A stretch of DNA of 64,000 bases from Saccharopolyspora kobensis (GTDB lineage Bacteria > Actinomycetota > Actinomycetes > Mycobacteriales > Pseudonocardiaceae). The stretch lies in NCBI RefSeq assembly GCF_900108315.1, contig NZ_FNVB01000003.1, positions 779,404 to 843,403 on the forward strand, read 5' to 3'. Both the position numbers and the translations under genes were made by a program. Each line of letters opens with the position of its first letter. Positions within the stretch are counted from its first letter, which is position 1. A model generated the notes under the pieces. The model saw only the letters and a program-made list of their open reading frames with translations, ran no database searches and was not told the origin of the DNA. Positions 19,861 to 28,607 of the stretch are shown here, piece by piece.

Positions 19861-20733
19861 GTGACGAACAACAGCAGCCCCGTCCCACCGGTCGGGGACT
19901 TCCAGGAGATCGACGGCCGACGGCTCTTCGCGCACCGGTCGGGCAGCGGCGGCCCGGCCGTCGTGTTCCTCCCCGGCGCCAGCGCCGTCGGGCTGGACTA
20001 CTTCCTCGTGCAGCAGCGGGTTTCGGAGTTCACCACCGCCGTCGTGTACGACCGGGGCGGCACCGGGTACAGCGACCACCTCCCGCTGCCGCGCACCGCG
20101 GCCGAGGTCGCCGCGGAACTGCACCGGCTGCTGGCCGCTCAGGGCGTCCCGGGCCCGTACGTCCTGGTCGCGCACTCCCTCGGCGGCCTCTACGCGCACC
20201 GGTTCGCGCAGCTGCACCCGCAGGACGTGGCCGGGCTGGTCTGGCTGGACGCCTTGCACCGCGACTGGGACGACTTCATGCCGCCCACCGCGAGTCTCGC
20301 GGCGGCCGAGCGGATGGCCGACCTGGAGCAGGTGAAGCAGCTGCGCCCCGCTCTGCGCGAGGAGTACGCCGACATGTACGCGGCCTACCCCGAGCACCTG
20401 CGGCAGGCACTGATCGATGCCCGCACCAGCGACGAGTGGCTCCGCGTCGGCGTCGCCGAGCGCACCGGGCTGGTCGCTCTCGCCGACGAGCTGCGGGCCG
20501 GGCCGGGCCTCCCCGACGTTCCGCTGATCGCGCTCAGCGTGCTGGGCTCCGACCCCGCCGAGCAGGAGGTGCACGACGGCCGGAAGAGGATGGACGCGGC
20601 GCTGGTGGGCTCGGTCCCGCGCGGGGAGCAACGCTTGCTCTCCGGCACCGGCCACCACCGGCTCTGCTTCGACCACCCCGACGCCGTCGTCCAGGCGATC
20701 CGCGACGTCATCGACCGGGCCGCCCGCCCCTAG
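19861..20733 (+). CDS. Alpha/beta-hydrolase
   Basis: 290 residues. The oxyanion region is VVFLPGASAVG, the nucleophile elbow is LVAHSLGGLYAHR (Ser about 106), the acid is probably in LIALSVLGSDP, and the catalytic His is in LSGTGHHRLCFDHPD. GTG at 19861 is preferred because an upstream in-frame TTG lies inside the promoter. It is first of two genes; the MerR regulator follows after 27 bp and a MerR operator precedes both. It may therefore act on a compound sensed by the MerR protein. Substrate unknown. Confidence 0.85.
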   Translation: MTNNSSPVPPVGDFQEIDGRRLFAHRSGSGGPAVVFLPGASAVGLDYFLVQQRVSEFTTAVVYDRGGTGYSDHLPLPRTAAEVAAELHRLLAAQGVPGPYVLVAHSLGGLYAHRFAQLHPQDVAGLVWLDALHRDWDDFMPPTASLAAAERMADLEQVKQLRPALREEYADMYAAYPEHLRQALIDARTSDEWLRVGVAERTGLVALADELRAGPGLPDVPLIALSVLGSDPAEQEVHDGRKRMDAALVGSVPRGEQRLLSGTGHHRLCFDHPDAVVQAIRDVIDRAARP

Positions 20734-20760
20734 ACTCGGCACGAGACGCGAAGGAGAACG

Positions 20761-21498
20761 GTGCTCACGATCAGCCAGCTCGCGAAGACCGCCGGCGTGA
20801 CCGTGCGCACCGTCCGCCACTACCACCACGTCGGCCTGCTCCCCGAACCCGAGCGCGATGCCTCGGGCTACCGCCGCTACAGCGCGCAGGCAGCCGTGGA
20901 CCTCATCCGGATCAGGACCCTCACCGACGCCGGCGTGCCGCTGGCGCGCATCGACGCGCTGCTGCACGCGCAGCCGGCCGAGTTCGCGGCCGCCATCACC
21001 GACATCGACGCCGAACTGCAGCGCAAGATCGACCAGCTGGCCGAGTACCGCCGCCGGATCGCTCGGCTGGACAGCGGCGAACGGCTCGTCCTGCCCCCGG
21101 AGGTGGTCGCCGTCCTGGAGCGGATGCGCGCGCTCGGGATCAGCGAGTCGAGGATCCGGCTCGAACGGGACTCGTGGATCCTGATGCTGGCGCTGGATCC
21201 GCAGGTCGTGCCGCGGCGGCTCCGGGAGAAGGACGCCGGTCTCGACGATCCCGAGGTGGTGCGCCTGTACCTCGCCTGCGACCGGTCGGTCGACTGGGAG
21301 CCGCACGACCCGCGCGTGGACCGGCTCATCGACGAGCTCGACGCGCGGGCCGCCGAGCAGGAGGAGGACGGCGAGCAGCCGGGCTACCTGCGGCTGGTCG
21401 TCTCCCGGATCTCCGAAGCGGCACCCGCCTGGCAGCGCATCGTCAGCACTCTCGCCCACCGCGCCGAACAGCGCCGGAGCTCCCGGGGCGGCGGTTAG
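20761..21498 (+). CDS. MerR-family transcriptional regulator
   Basis: 245 residues. The winged HTH (1-70) reads LTISQLAKTAGVTVRTVRHY, then YRRYSAQAAVDLIRI; a coiled-coil dimerisation helix (about 75-110) and a 130-residue C-terminal effector domain follow. That domain lacks the Cys pattern of metal or redox sensors, which suggests an organic ligand (TipA/BmrR-like). GTG at 20761 has GGAGAA 5-10 nt upstream. It is second gene in the hydrolase operon and most likely autoregulates from 19822-19850. Confidence 0.92.
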   Translation: MLTISQLAKTAGVTVRTVRHYHHVGLLPEPERDASGYRRYSAQAAVDLIRIRTLTDAGVPLARIDALLHAQPAEFAAAITDIDAELQRKIDQLAEYRRRIARLDSGERLVLPPEVVAVLERMRALGISESRIRLERDSWILMLALDPQVVPRRLREKDAGLDDPEVVRLYLACDRSVDWEPHDPRVDRLIDELDARAAEQEEDGEQPGYLRLVVSRISEAAPAWQRIVSTLAHRAEQRRSSRGGG

Positions 21499-21598
21499 CC
21501 GATTCACCGCGCGATCTCGCAGGTCAGCGGGTGTTCGTCCAGGCGAGGACGGCTGCCCGGCGGGCGGCGGCGCGGATTTCGCCGGTCGCTCAAAGGGG

Positions 21599-21630
21599 TG
21601 GCATATTCCGAAACCGTTTGGTATATGCCA
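21599..21630. promoter_or_regulatory. Inverted repeat in intergenic region
   Basis: TGGCATAT (21599-21606) and ATATGCCA (21623-21630) are perfect arms around a 16-nt centre, in a locally AT-richer stretch about 100 bp before a strong hairpin. It may be an operator over a promoter. Apart from this and the 21721 hairpin, 21499-22094 shows no gene. Confidence 0.35.
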
Positions 21631-21720
21631 TCTCGGCACCTACCGTAGAGACACGCGAGTGACGTTCGCGACCGAATATGCCGGCCGCCGAGTTCGCCGC
21701 TTCTGCGGCCGGTTCCTGAG

Positions 21721-21765
21721 CTGCGGCGCTTGACCGACGTTCCCCCAGATGGTCAAGCGCCGCAG
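21721..21765. terminator. Strong 15-bp hairpin
   Basis: CTGCGGCGCTTGACC (21721-21735) and GGTCAAGCGCCGCAG (21751-21765) pair perfectly with a 15-nt loop. It lies between MerR and the HTH-TM-glycosidase gene. A terminator, or the 3' end of an unannotated transcript starting near 21630, are both possible. Confidence 0.5.
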
Positions 21766-22094
21766 CGGCGGACACCGCCAGGACTTCGCCGCCTGTTCCG
21801 CGCACCACCTCGTCCACTGTGGAGTCCGTCGTGCGGTTCATCCAACCCGGTGCCTCGCGGTTTCGGAATCCAAGCGCGGCAACGCTCTTCCCGACCACGA
21901 CCGATTCCCGGGTCCCGATGGCCCGTCGCGCTGGAGCGGAGCGGTCGGCCGCCGAGCGCCACCGCGAAAATTCCTCCCGAGCAGCCGTTTTCGCGGCTAC
22001 CGGGAGAAACCTCCACTTCCGGGGAAATCCGCTTCTGCCCGGGTGATCCCGTGCGACACTCCTGTCCGGTGATGTCGGCGGACCGGGGGGCTGC

Positions 22095-23681
22095 ATGAGT
22101 CGACCAGCGGGTACCGGAACACTGGCGGAGGCGCTCAACGAGCTGAAGCGTTCCAGCGGCTACAGCTACCAGCAGATCGGGGACCGGGCCCACCTCGGCC
22201 GGTCCACCGTGCACCGGTACTGCAGCGGGCAGAGCGTGCCCGCCAGCTTCGGCACCGTGGAGCTGATCGCGAAGGTGTGCGGCGCCGATCGCGATGCCCT
22301 CTCCGAGCTGTACCGCCTGTGGGACCAGGCGAACGACGTGGTGGAGCCCGAAGCCGGAGCAGCTGCCGAAGCGACGTCCGAACCGGCTCCGGCTCCGGCT
22401 CCGAAGCGGCGCCGCTGGTGGCTGGCCGCCGCCGCGGTGGCGGTCGTCGCGATCGCCGGGGCCTACGCGTACCTGCCGGAGAACGTCAACCGCACCGAGA
22501 TCCCCGCTCAGCGCGACATCGCCGCGCCCAACTGGACATACAACCCGGGTTCCGTCTCGCCCGGCTTCGTCGGGGTCACCATCAACAGCGCCACCGGCGC
22601 CATGCCCACCTTCCCGGTCGGTTCGGTGCGGCTGTGGGACTCGAAGACCCGGTGGCAGGTGCTCGAACCGGAACGCGGCCGGTTCGACTGGACGGTCCTG
22701 GACCGGCACCTCGACGGCGCTGGAGCCGCCGGGCTGCCGGTGGTCTACGTCTTCGGCGGCGCGCCGGGGTGGTCTGCCCCGAACGGCAGGCGGACGCCAT
22801 ACACCGACGGTTCCCGGACCAGCCCGCCCGACGACCTGGCCGACTGGGAGCGATTCGTGCGCGCCCTGGTGAACCACGCTGGCGGGCGCATCGAGTCCTA
22901 CGAGCTGTGGGACATCGGCACCCCGCCGTTCTTCGACGGCCCGGTCGAGACGCTGGTGGCCATGACGCGGATCGCCGGTGACGTGATCCGCGAGCTGGAC
23001 CCGGACGCCAACGTCGTCTGCCCCGGTTTCACCGGCCTGTGGGAACCCGAGAACCAGCTGGTGATGCAGCGCTTCGCCGAGCTGGGCGGGTACAGCCACT
23101 GCGACTACGCCGCGGTCAAGCTGTACCCGCGCAACGCTTCGGACCCGCCCGAGACGATGATGGAGCTCACCAGGCAGATCGACCAGACCCTGGCCCGCGC
23201 GCTGATCGGGCCGAAGCTGTGGGCCACCGGCTGGGGCACCGAGGTCACGCAGCAGGAGCGGGTCGAGCCGGAGCTCGCCGCCGACTACGCGGTCCGCTCC
23301 TACCTGGTCTCGCTCTGGCGCTGGTACGACCGCTTCTACTTCTACAGCTGGGGCGGCGACCGGGTGCCCATCGTGCTGCAGACCAACGGGTTCCAGCCGA
23401 CCAAGGCCGGTCGGTTCGTCGGCGAGCTGACCCGCTGGCTGGCGGACGCGAAGATCGACTCCTGCGGGCACGGGCCGGAAGCGGGCCTGCCGGGCAACGT
23501 CTGGCAGTGCCGGTTCACCCGGCAGGGCAAGCCGTTCGTCATCCGCTGGACGCACGAGGGCACCGCGCGGATGACGCCCGAACCGGGCACCACGCTGGTC
23601 CGGCGGCTGGACGGCACCAGCGCCCCGGTCGATCCGCGGGAACCGATGGAGATCACCGGCCGACCCGTGCTGCTGACCTGA
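22095..23681 (+). CDS. Cytoplasmic HTH - transmembrane - extracellular glycosidase-fold fusion
   Basis: 528 residues in three parts. Residues about 8-80 are an XRE-like HTH (IGDRAHLGRSTVHRYCSGQS). Residues about 112-132 are a single transmembrane helix after KRRR, preceded by a Pro/Ala linker. Residues about 150-525 form an extracellular TIM-barrel of the GH39/GH5 kind: LPVVYVFGGAPGWSAPNG, DLADWERFVRALVNHAGGR, YELWDIGTPPFF, VCPGFTGLW, YFYSWGG. Where active glycosidases have WNEPN, this has WDIGTP, so the acid/base Glu seems absent and the barrel may bind rather than cut glycans. A DNA-binding head on a surface carbohydrate domain suggests a one-component transmembrane sensor. Function unknown. 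Confidence 0.75.
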   Translation: MSRPAGTGTLAEALNELKRSSGYSYQQIGDRAHLGRSTVHRYCSGQSVPASFGTVELIAKVCGADRDALSELYRLWDQANDVVEPEAGAAAEATSEPAPAPAPKRRRWWLAAAAVAVVAIAGAYAYLPENVNRTEIPAQRDIAAPNWTYNPGSVSPGFVGVTINSATGAMPTFPVGSVRLWDSKTRWQVLEPERGRFDWTVLDRHLDGAGAAGLPVVYVFGGAPGWSAPNGRRTPYTDGSRTSPPDDLADWERFVRALVNHAGGRIESYELWDIGTPPFFDGPVETLVAMTRIAGDVIRELDPDANVVCPGFTGLWEPENQLVMQRFAELGGYSHCDYAAVKLYPRNASDPPETMMELTRQIDQTLARALIGPKLWATGWGTEVTQQERVEPELAADYAVRSYLVSLWRWYDRFYFYSWGGDRVPIVLQTNGFQPTKAGRFVGELTRWLADAKIDSCGHGPEAGLPGNVWQCRFTRQGKPFVIRWTHEGTARMTPEPGTTLVRRLDGTSAPVDPREPMEITGRPVLLT

Positions 23682-23691
23682 GCTGTGCGGT

Positions 23692-24891
23692 TCACGCCGG
23701 TGCGCCCAGCAGTTCCAGCAGTTTCGGGACGCGGAGATCGGCTGCCGTGCCGATGCCCGCGAACAGGTCGAAGTAGATCGAGGTGAGTTCCGGGTCCGCC
23801 TGCACCGCCCGCAGCAGCGCGAGGCGGTGGTCGTTCGGCGGCGCCAGCCTCGCGACCTCCAGCGTCGAGGCATAACCCGGTGTCAGCGCGGCGTCGCGAT
23901 CCGCCGCGTACTGCCGGAGGGCCGCGTCGAGCACGGCGGGATCACCGGTGAGCAGGCCGCCCGCGCGCTGCGCCAGCAGCTCCGCCTGCCGGAAGGCGTC
24001 GCTGATCCCCCGGGCCGTGATCGAGTCCTTGTGGTGCCCGGCGTCGCCCACCAGCGCCCAGCCGGGCCCGGCCGCCTGCCGGAAGAAGTTCTGCTGGTCG
24101 CCGGTGCCGCGGAGCCGCTCGACCCGTTGCTTGCCGCGCAGCCGGTCGTGCAGCGCGGGCGCGGTGAGGCGCACCTGGTCCAGGTGAGCGCGCAGCGGAT
24201 CGGCGCGGACCTCGTCGAAGCGGGACTGCGGGAAGTAGGTCAGCACCAGGGTCGCGTTGTCGTGCGTGGCCACGGCGGCCACCCAGCTCCCGGACTTCTC
24301 GTGGAGTTCGAGTCCGGTCGGCACATCGGCCCAGTACGAGTAGTAGGCGCAGGTCAGCCGCGGGTCCTGGGCGGTGTACGGGGCTTGCGCGAAGCGGGCG
24401 ACGGCCGAGCGCATGCCGTCCGCTCCGATCACCAGGCGGGCCCGCTCCGCGAAGCGCGCGCCGCGGTGGCCGCCTTCGACGCCGACGACCCGCCCGGACT
24501 CGTCGTGCAGCAGCCCGGTGATCCGGCAGCCTTCGCGCAACTCCGCCCCGGCCGAAACCGCCGCTTCCACCAGGATGGTGTCCAGGACGTGGCGGCGCGG
24601 CGCGTAGCCGGCCCGCTGCCCGGCGACCCCGCGCGCGCAGCCTTCGATGCGGATGTCGGCGACTTCGTAGCGCGCGTGCTCCAGCGGCGGGCATCCCGAG
24701 GCGCGCACGGCGTCCAGCAGGCCCCACCTCGCCAGCGCCGCGACACCGGGCTGGTGGATGACGTGCGTGGACAGGGTGTCGGACGGGAAGGCAGCCCGGT
24801 CCAGCAGCAGGACCCGGTGCCCCGCGCGGGCGAGCAGCATGGCGGTCGGTGAGCCCGCGCAGCGGGCCCCGACGACGATCGCGTCGAACAT
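23692..24891 (-). CDS. FAD-dependent oxidoreductase/monooxygenase
   Basis: 399 residues, group A flavoprotein fold. The N-terminal ADP-binding segment is VVGARCAGSPTAMLLARAG, the DG motif is ARLVIGADGMRSAVA, and GDAGHHKDSITARGISDAF is the second FAD motif. It belongs to the geranylgeranyl-reductase/halogenase/aromatic hydroxylase superfamily; I see no halogenase WxWxIP motif. It is third in an operon with the adenylation gene (4-bp gap) and the KS-ACP gene. It probably oxidises the carrier-bound or released product of that pathway. It is convergent with the HTH-TM gene, 10 bp apart. Confidence 0.87.
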   Translation of the reverse strand: MFDAIVVGARCAGSPTAMLLARAGHRVLLLDRAAFPSDTLSTHVIHQPGVAALARWGLLDAVRASGCPPLEHARYEVADIRIEGCARGVAGQRAGYAPRRHVLDTILVEAAVSAGAELREGCRITGLLHDESGRVVGVEGGHRGARFAERARLVIGADGMRSAVARFAQAPYTAQDPRLTCAYYSYWADVPTGLELHEKSGSWVAAVATHDNATLVLTYFPQSRFDEVRADPLRAHLDQVRLTAPALHDRLRGKQRVERLRGTGDQQNFFRQAAGPGWALVGDAGHHKDSITARGISDAFRQAELLAQRAGGLLTGDPAVLDAALRQYAADRDAALTPGYASTLEVARLAPPNDHRLALLRAVQADPELTSIYFDLFAGIGTAADLRVPKLLELLGAPA

Positions 24892-24895
24892 GGCG

Positions 24896-26308
24896 TCAGC
24901 TCCCGAGTTCGGCGTGCAGGGCTCGCCGGTCGACCTTGCCGTTGGCGTTGAGCGGCAGCTGGTCGAGGACGGTGATGCGGCGCGGCCGCAGGTAGGGCGG
25001 CAGGCGGTCGCCGAGCGCGGCGTGGAGCTGCTCGGGAACGCACGCGGTGCCGCTGACCGCGGCCGCGAGCTCGTGCGAGCCGTCGTCGGTCGGCACGGCG
25101 AGGACGATCGCGTCGCGGACTCCGGGCAGCTGCCGCAGCACCGCTTCGACCTCGCCCAGCTCGATCCGGTGGCCGCGGACCTTGACCTGGTGGTCGGTGC
25201 GCCCCAGGTGAATCAGGACGCCGTCCCGCACCGCCACCCGGTCACCGGTGCGATACCAGCCGCCCGGTGCGAAACGGCCTTCGTCGTCGGCCGGATCGAG
25301 GTAGCCGCCGAAGCGCTGCGGGCCGCGCAAGCACAGCTCGCCGCGTTCGGCGGGAACACCGGTCTCGTCCAGCACCAGGTGTTCCAGCTCCGGGTAGCTG
25401 GTGCCGATCGGCGCGATGCCGTTGGGCGTCTCGGGCCAGTCCGCCGGATCGGCGGGCAGCCGGTACGAGGTGCAGGTGACGGTGAGCTCGGTCGGGCCGT
25501 AGACGATCTCCACCTCGCTGCCCGGCGCGGCCGTCTTCCACTGGCGCACCGCGTCGAGCGGTACGGCTTCGCCGCCGAACAGGCTCCACTCCAGCGTCGG
25601 CATGCTCGCCGGTTCGAGGCTGCCCGAACGCGCGGCGAACGAGATCAGCGACGGCACCGAGAACCAGTGCGTGATCCGCAGGGCGTTGACCAGCCGCACC
25701 GGGGCCAGCAGCTGGCCGCGCTGCGGAACGACCAGCGCGCCGCCCTGCGACCAGGCGACGAACAGGTCGTGCACCGAGCCGTCGAAGGTGAGCTCGAAGT
25801 TGCCGGAAACCCTGCTGCCCGGCCCGATCCCGTACCTGGGCGCCACCTGCCGCAGGTAGGCGGCGAGGTTGCGGTGCGTGATCGGCACGCCCTTCGGCGT
25901 CCCGGTCGAGCCCGAGGTGAAGATGATGTAGGCGATGTCATCCGGCGCGAGCTCCCGAACCCTGGACGCTGCGGGCAGGACTTCGGCTGCCCCGCAGGGC
26001 GTTTCGGTGATCAGGCGTTCTATCCCGGCTGCCTCGACGACTCCGCGGATGCGCGACGCCGGGTGCTCCGGGTTGAGCGGCACGACGGCCGCCCCGGCCC
26101 GCAGCGCGGCCAGGTATCCGACGTAGGCGGTCGCCGAACGGCTCGCCAGCAGGCCGACTCGGCGGGTGCCGGACAGCTGCCCGGCCAGCAGTTCCGCCCG
26201 GTCGCGCAGCTCGGCGTAGGTCAACGCCTCCCCCGCGACTTCCAGCGCGGTGCGGTCGCCGAAGGCGTCGGCGGAGCGGGCGAACCAGTCATAGGCGTGC
26301 TCGCTCAT
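24896..26308 (-). CDS. Free-standing amino-acid adenylation (A-domain) protein
   Basis: 470 residues, one complete ANL adenylation domain without carrier or condensation domains. A3 YIIFTSGSTGTPKGVPITHR, A5 IVYGPTELTV, A7 WYRTGDRVAV, A8 region KVRGHRIELGEVEAVL and A10 Lys in NANGKVDRRAL are all intact. The pocket segment starts FELTFDGSVHDLF; the Asp expected to hold the alpha-amino group is present. The start ATG at 26308 overlaps the stop of the KS-ACP gene (ATGA), so the two are coupled. The expected role is to load an amino acid onto a carrier, plausibly the ACP of the upstream protein. The amino acid is not predicted. Confidence 0.9.
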   Translation of the reverse strand: MSEHAYDWFARSADAFGDRTALEVAGEALTYAELRDRAELLAGQLSGTRRVGLLASRSATAYVGYLAALRAGAAVVPLNPEHPASRIRGVVEAAGIERLITETPCGAAEVLPAASRVRELAPDDIAYIIFTSGSTGTPKGVPITHRNLAAYLRQVAPRYGIGPGSRVSGNFELTFDGSVHDLFVAWSQGGALVVPQRGQLLAPVRLVNALRITHWFSVPSLISFAARSGSLEPASMPTLEWSLFGGEAVPLDAVRQWKTAAPGSEVEIVYGPTELTVTCTSYRLPADPADWPETPNGIAPIGTSYPELEHLVLDETGVPAERGELCLRGPQRFGGYLDPADDEGRFAPGGWYRTGDRVAVRDGVLIHLGRTDHQVKVRGHRIELGEVEAVLRQLPGVRDAIVLAVPTDDGSHELAAAVSGTACVPEQLHAALGDRLPPYLRPRRITVLDQLPLNANGKVDRRALHAELGS

Positions 26309-28263
26309 CGTGCCGCCACCTCCAGTTCGCTGGTCCACCGGCGCAGGTCGCCGACGGTGCGCAGCCGGTCGAGCGCCGCGAGGTCGACCTCGCGGCCGAT
26401 CCGCTTCTCCAGCTCGATGACCAGCTGGAGCTTGGCCAGCGAGTCGATGCCGATGTCGGCGAGCGCGGAACCGGCGTGGAAGTCGGTGCGGCTGTGCCTG
26501 CCGAGGATCCAGGTCGCCAGGTCGTCCTCGTCGTGCTGCTCGCCGGGCCAGTAGCGCTTGGTCTGCCACTGGTAGGTGGGCAGCGGGACGAACGCGCCCC
26601 CGCCGCCGAACACCTCGTCCCAGTCCAGCGCGCCACCGGCCCGGTACCGGTAGGCGATCTCGGCCATGGCGGGATCGGTCTGGCCGCCCGTTCCGCTGAG
26701 CGCGTCGATCAGCTCCGCGTGCGAGCGCCCGACGACCGCGAGGCGGTGCTTGAGGTGCTGGCGGCGCATGGCCGCGCTGCGGCAGATGTCGTGCAGTGCG
26801 AACGCGGCTCCCCGCCCGCCGGGCGCGAGGTAGGCGGCGTACGCGCGGGCCAGCGCGGCGAGTGCCTCCGGCGTTTCAGCCGACAGCGCGAGCAGCCGCG
26901 GCTCGTCGGTTCGCTCCTCCGCCACCTGGGACTCGCGCGTTTCGGCCTGCAGCAGCACCACGTGCGCGTTCAGCGCGGTGGAGCCCTGCGCGGAAACCCC
27001 GGCGACGGCGGGTCGTCCCAGCTCGGGCAGGTCGCGCAGCTCGGCCGGGATCTCCAGCGGCAGCTCGTCCCAAGCCACCGCCGGGTTCGGTGTTCCGGCG
27101 TGCAGGCTGGCCGGGATCTGGCCGTGCTCCAGGCACAGCACCGCCTTGATCAGCCCGGTCAGGCCCGCCGCGGCCTCCGCGTGCCCGATGTTCGTCTTGA
27201 CCGAGCCGACCAGCAGCGGCCGGTCGGCGGGCCGCCCGGCGCCCAGGACCTGACCCAGCGCGGTGAGCTCCAGCGGATCCAGCAGCGGCGAACCGGAACC
27301 GTGCGCCTCCACGTAGTCCACTTCGGACGGATCGATCGCGGCGTCGGCGTAGGCCCAGCCCAGCACCTCGCGCTGCCCGGTCAGCGACGGGTTCAGCACC
27401 GTGTCGCTGGTGCGGCCGTCGTTGCCGATGGCGCTGCCCGCGATGACGGCCCGCACCCGGTCGCCGTCGGCGAGAGCCGCGGTCAGCGGCTTGAGCACGA
27501 CGACGGACACCGCGTCGCTCGGCGAGTGGCCGTCGGCGAGGGCAGCGCCGAACTTGCTGCGGCCGTCGCGGGCCATGCCGCCGGCCTGCGACATCATGAT
27601 TCCTTCGTGCGGCCGGAGCGGGAGGTTGACGCCCGCGACGAGCGCGAGCGGGCTCTCCCCGGCGCGCAGGCTCTGCACCGCCTGGTGCACCGCCACCAGC
27701 GACGACGAGCAGGCGGTTTCGACCACGACGCTGGGCCCGCGCAGGTCGAAGAAGTGCGACAACCGGGCGGGCAGCAGCGACCGCACGTTGTTGAACTGCG
27801 CCGCGGTCGCGGCCTCCGGTCCCCGCTGGAGGGCGTTCTCCAGGTAGTCGGCGCGGGAACTGCCGACGAAGACGCCCGTTCTGCTGCCCGCCAGCAGGTC
27901 GGGCCGCTGGCCCGCGTCCTCCAGCGCTTCCCAGGCCGTCATCAGCAGCAACCGCTGCTGCGGGTCGAGTTCGACCGCCTCGGCCGCCGACATGCCGAAG
28001 AACTCGGCGTCGAAGTCCGCAACGCCGTCGACGTACCCGCCGCGACGCGCGGCGATCCTGCCCGGCACCGCTCCCGGCGCGTGCAGGGCATCGGCGTCGT
28101 AGCGCTCCGGCGGCGTCGGGCCGGTGGCGTCGATGCCGCAGCTCAGCAACCTCCACAACTCCTCGGGCCCGGTCGCGCCGGGAACCCGGCAGGCCATCCC
28201 GATCACCGCGACCGATCGATCGGCCGCCGCCCCCAGAGCGGCGAACTGTCCGTCTTCCCCCAT
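26305..28263 (-). CDS. AT-less ketosynthase-ACP protein (type I PKS-like)
   Basis: 652 residues. The KS domain (about 20-445) has the active Cys in VVETACSSSLVAVHQA and both His in YVEAHGSGSPLLDP (usually HGTGTPLGDP) and KTNIGHAEAAAG, so it looks active. Residues about 455-560 are a short linker where an acyltransferase would sit; no GHSxG motif exists. A post-AT-like linker FVPLPTYQWQTKRYW follows, then an ACP (about 575-640) with the serine in DIGIDSLAKLQ. ATG at 28263 is chosen by homology; 28455 is possible but its extension is Arg-rich. It is first in the operon with the A-domain and FAD genes. Either it needs an AT in trans or the A protein loads its ACP. Confidence 0.88.
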   Translation of the reverse strand: MGEDGQFAALGAAADRSVAVIGMACRVPGATGPEELWRLLSCGIDATGPTPPERYDADALHAPGAVPGRIAARRGGYVDGVADFDAEFFGMSAAEAVELDPQQRLLLMTAWEALEDAGQRPDLLAGSRTGVFVGSSRADYLENALQRGPEAATAAQFNNVRSLLPARLSHFFDLRGPSVVVETACSSSLVAVHQAVQSLRAGESPLALVAGVNLPLRPHEGIMMSQAGGMARDGRSKFGAALADGHSPSDAVSVVVLKPLTAALADGDRVRAVIAGSAIGNDGRTSDTVLNPSLTGQREVLGWAYADAAIDPSEVDYVEAHGSGSPLLDPLELTALGQVLGAGRPADRPLLVGSVKTNIGHAEAAAGLTGLIKAVLCLEHGQIPASLHAGTPNPAVAWDELPLEIPAELRDLPELGRPAVAGVSAQGSTALNAHVVLLQAETRESQVAEERTDEPRLLALSAETPEALAALARAYAAYLAPGGRGAAFALHDICRSAAMRRQHLKHRLAVVGRSHAELIDALSGTGGQTDPAMAEIAYRYRAGGALDWDEVFGGGGAFVPLPTYQWQTKRYWPGEQHDEDDLATWILGRHSRTDFHAGSALADIGIDSLAKLQLVIELEKRIGREVDLAALDRLRTVGDLRRWTSELEVAAR

Positions 28264-28520
28264 GCTTGCCTCTCCTCGTTCCGTGGCTCGGCAGCCGCGG
28301 CGAGAACACCGCGCGGGATCCGCGAAGCGGCCCCGCAGGAATCCGGTTCCACCCCCAGAACGCGGAACGCGGCTGCCTGGCGAGAAACGATGGCAGTCCC
28401 CGAACGGAGCAACAAGGCGTTGGCGTCCCGTCGCCGTCCCGGGATGGGAGAACACCGCTGACCAGCTAATTCACTCGTCCCCGGGACAGCCGCGCGCCCG
28501 GCCGCTCCCGAGGAGGACGA
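28264..28520. promoter_or_regulatory. Promoter region of the KS-ACP operon
   Basis: 257 bp upstream of the KS-ACP start with no convincing gene. It must hold the operon promoter; I see no clear operator repeat. Confidence 0.35.
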
Positions 28521-28556
28521 AAGCCCCGGCCAACGGTCACCCGTCGGCCGGGGCTT
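28521..28556 (-). terminator. Terminator hairpin after PH-domain gene
   Basis: AAGCCCCGGCCAACGG (28521-28536) pairs with CCGTCGGCCGGGGCTT (28541-28556), 15 of 16 bp, 4-nt loop. On the minus strand the stem ends in CTT followed by TCG, about 50 nt after the PH-protein stop. Confidence 0.75.
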
Positions 28557-28607
28557 GCGCGTGCCAGGAGGTCCCCCGCGGAGCTTCAAGTCGCAGCGGG
28601 AACCGGG

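Noticed and set aside
26305..28263. An acyltransferase domain in the KS-ACP protein
   Set aside because: The segment between KS and ACP is about 120 residues, too short, and has no GHSxG motif.
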